Assembly (NCBI RefSeq): GCF_009650095.1
Contig: NZ_CP045915.1
Coordinates: 3,038,001 to 3,102,000, forward strand
Source: Gracilibacillus salitolerans
Lineage (GTDB): Bacteria; Bacillota; Bacilli; Bacillales; Amphibacillaceae
DNA length: 64,000 nucleotides
Direction of reading: 5' to 3'
The translations under genes and the position numbers were made by a program. A model generated the notes under the pieces. That model had not been told where the DNA came from. It made no database searches and saw only the letters and a list, made by a program, of their open reading frames with translations. This document shows, piece after piece, positions 63,123 through 64,000 of this stretch. Every line of letters begins with the position of its first letter. Within the stretch, counting starts at the first letter, position 1.

Positions 63123-64000
63123 CATTCGTTCGGTAACGATTAGTTAATTCGATTGGTTTACTGAGCTGGCTAATCCGTTCAATAATCCTGCCCGCTTTAA
63201 TGGTTTCTACGTCCCCTCTGTTGGACGTTGATAAATGATTCTCTAATTGTTCAAAATTATAATTTGAAGTAAAGAAAATAGGCAACTCTTCCATCATCCG
63301 ATATTGCAGAATAGCGCCAAGTACTTCATCGCGGAACCAAGGAGAGATGGACTCAGCACCAATATCATCAAACATTAAAACCTGTACCTTTTTAAAACTT
63401 TCGATCTTCGATTGAAAACTGTCATTTCCAATGGACGCCTTTATCTCTCTTACAAACTCTGGCATGTAAATGATGTTTGATTGGATGTATTGTTTCTTAA
63501 GTTCGTTCGCAATAACTCCAAGAATATAAGATTTTCCCGTTCCAAAAGGTCCATGAATATATAAACCTCGATGGAACTTTCCTTTGGAATAGTTTTGCAC
63601 AAACTCAATAATCTCTCTTACTACTTCCTTACGCTCATAGGAATTACGATCCATTTTTGCTAAGTCTGCTTCTTTAATTTGTTTCGGTATATATAAACTT
63701 CGAACTAATGATTCTTTTTCGAGCTGGGCTTCTTCATGGACTTTATTTTTACATTTCTCGTACCGTAGAGAAATGTCTTTTCCATCAATATCCAAATGAG
63801 GCGTATAACCTTTTAGAATATTTTTACAACCGTCTAAGTTCGGACAATCAGCACAATTTTTTGATGCTTGTTGATATTCATAAAGTTTCATTAAATTGCG
63901 ATTAATATCCTGTTCATCTATTTCAACATGCTCACTTAATTTTTGTTTAATTTCTGGGTCGTTGATAACTTTATTCCGTTGCTGGGTAAAATTATCTTTT
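63118..64000 (-). CDS. dnaI: Primosomal protein DnaI (5' end outside window)
   Basis: The frame is open to the right window edge, giving about 294 residues of a usual 311. N-terminal helicase-binding part with a zinc-type CPNLDGCKN cluster, then AAA+ domain: Walker A GPFGTGKSY, Walker B VLMFDDIGAE and sensor segment FFTSNYN. It loads the DnaC helicase at the origin. An internal ATG at 63891 is not the true start, since the upstream residues (KDNFTQQRNKVINDPEIK) also fit DnaI. Confidence 0.95.
   Translation of the reverse strand, partial: KDNFTQQRNKVINDPEIKQKLSEHVEIDEQDINRNLMKLYEYQQASKNCADCPNLDGCKNILKGYTPHLDIDGKDISLRYEKCKNKVHEEAQLEKESLVRSLYIPKQIKEADLAKMDRNSYERKEVVREIIEFVQNYSKGKFHRGLYIHGPFGTGKSYILGVIANELKKQYIQSNIIYMPEFVREIKASIGNDSFQSKIESFKKVQVLMFDDIGAESISPWFRDEVLGAILQYRMMEELPIFFTSNYNFEQLENHLSTSNRGDVETIKAGRIIERISQLSKPIELTNRYRTNE

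Noticed and set aside
1..64000. CRISPR array, prophage, insertion sequence or rRNA operon
   Set aside because: No regularly spaced direct repeats, transposase, integrase, phage structural genes or rRNA sequence were seen.

Overview
The window is a chromosomal segment of a low-GC, endospore-forming member of the Bacillaceae. Gene order largely matches Bacillus subtilis from lonA to dnaI: lonA-clpX-tig-ysoA, ysnB-rdgB-rph-gerM-racE-ysmB, gerE-sdhBAC-yslB-uvrC-trxA-yshE-mutS2-polX-cvpA-zapA-rnhC-pheT-pheS-ysgA-sspI, ysdC-ysdB-ysdA-rplT-rpmI-infC-thrS-ytxC-dnaI. Spore-specific genes (gerM, gerE, sspI) and promoters matching the sigma-K pattern (AC, 16-17 nt, CATAnnnTA) show that the organism sporulates. 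Both window ends cut through genes: lonA at the left, and dnaI, which is incomplete at its 5' end, at the right.

Layout. 1-6.3 kb holds protein quality control (lonA, clpX, trigger factor), a TPR protein and a HAD hydrolase with a damaged start. 6.3-7.1 kb holds a small membrane ORF and a tRNA-Gly/tRNA-Arg unit with a perfect sigma-A promoter and a truncated tRNA-Gly copy in its leader. 7.1-12.4 kb is the ysnB to ysmB block, interrupted by a roughly 410-bp head-to-head inverted repeat element.

12.7-35.2 kb is an accessory region of about 22 kb inserted between ysmB and gerE, which lie close together in B. subtilis. Its core is a ten-gene operon on the minus strand. The operon contains homologues of every enzyme of a pseudaminic-acid-type nonulosonate pathway (PseB, C, H, G, I, F; SpsC-SpsG in B. 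subtilis spore polysaccharide terms), two paralogous glycosyltransferase-like proteins, a methyltransferase and a sugar-nucleotide epimerase. Beside it lies a duplicated module: two paralogous proteins with 12 aligned cysteines, each next to a divergent coiled-coil gene. Three sigma-K-like promoters serve this module. Also present are a third glycosyltransferase-like gene, two small unknown genes, a 42-codon basic peptide gene and a JAMM metalloprotease gene coupled to the longer coiled-coil gene. I infer that this region builds and decorates the outer spore surface. Its far end (30.7-34.9 kb) is a set of small membrane and acetyltransferase genes, several of which appear broken.

35.2-64 kb returns to the conserved backbone: gerE with a sigma-K-like promoter, the succinate dehydrogenase operon, DNA repair genes (uvrC, mutS2, polX), division genes (zapA, cvpA), phenylalanyl- and threonyl-tRNA synthetases each under a T-box riboswitch, infC-rpmI-rplT under an L20-type leader with an AUU start for infC, and replication genes (ytxC neighbour, dnaI).

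Two themes stand out beyond the gene content. Four small genes carry reading-frame breaks that each fit a net +1 nucleotide, and a fifth has an in-frame TGA. Several intergenic regions hold structured elements that the genes do not explain: the inverted repeat at 10.6-11.0 kb, a structured insert between rpmI and rplT, and a 20-bp tandem repeat after sdhB.
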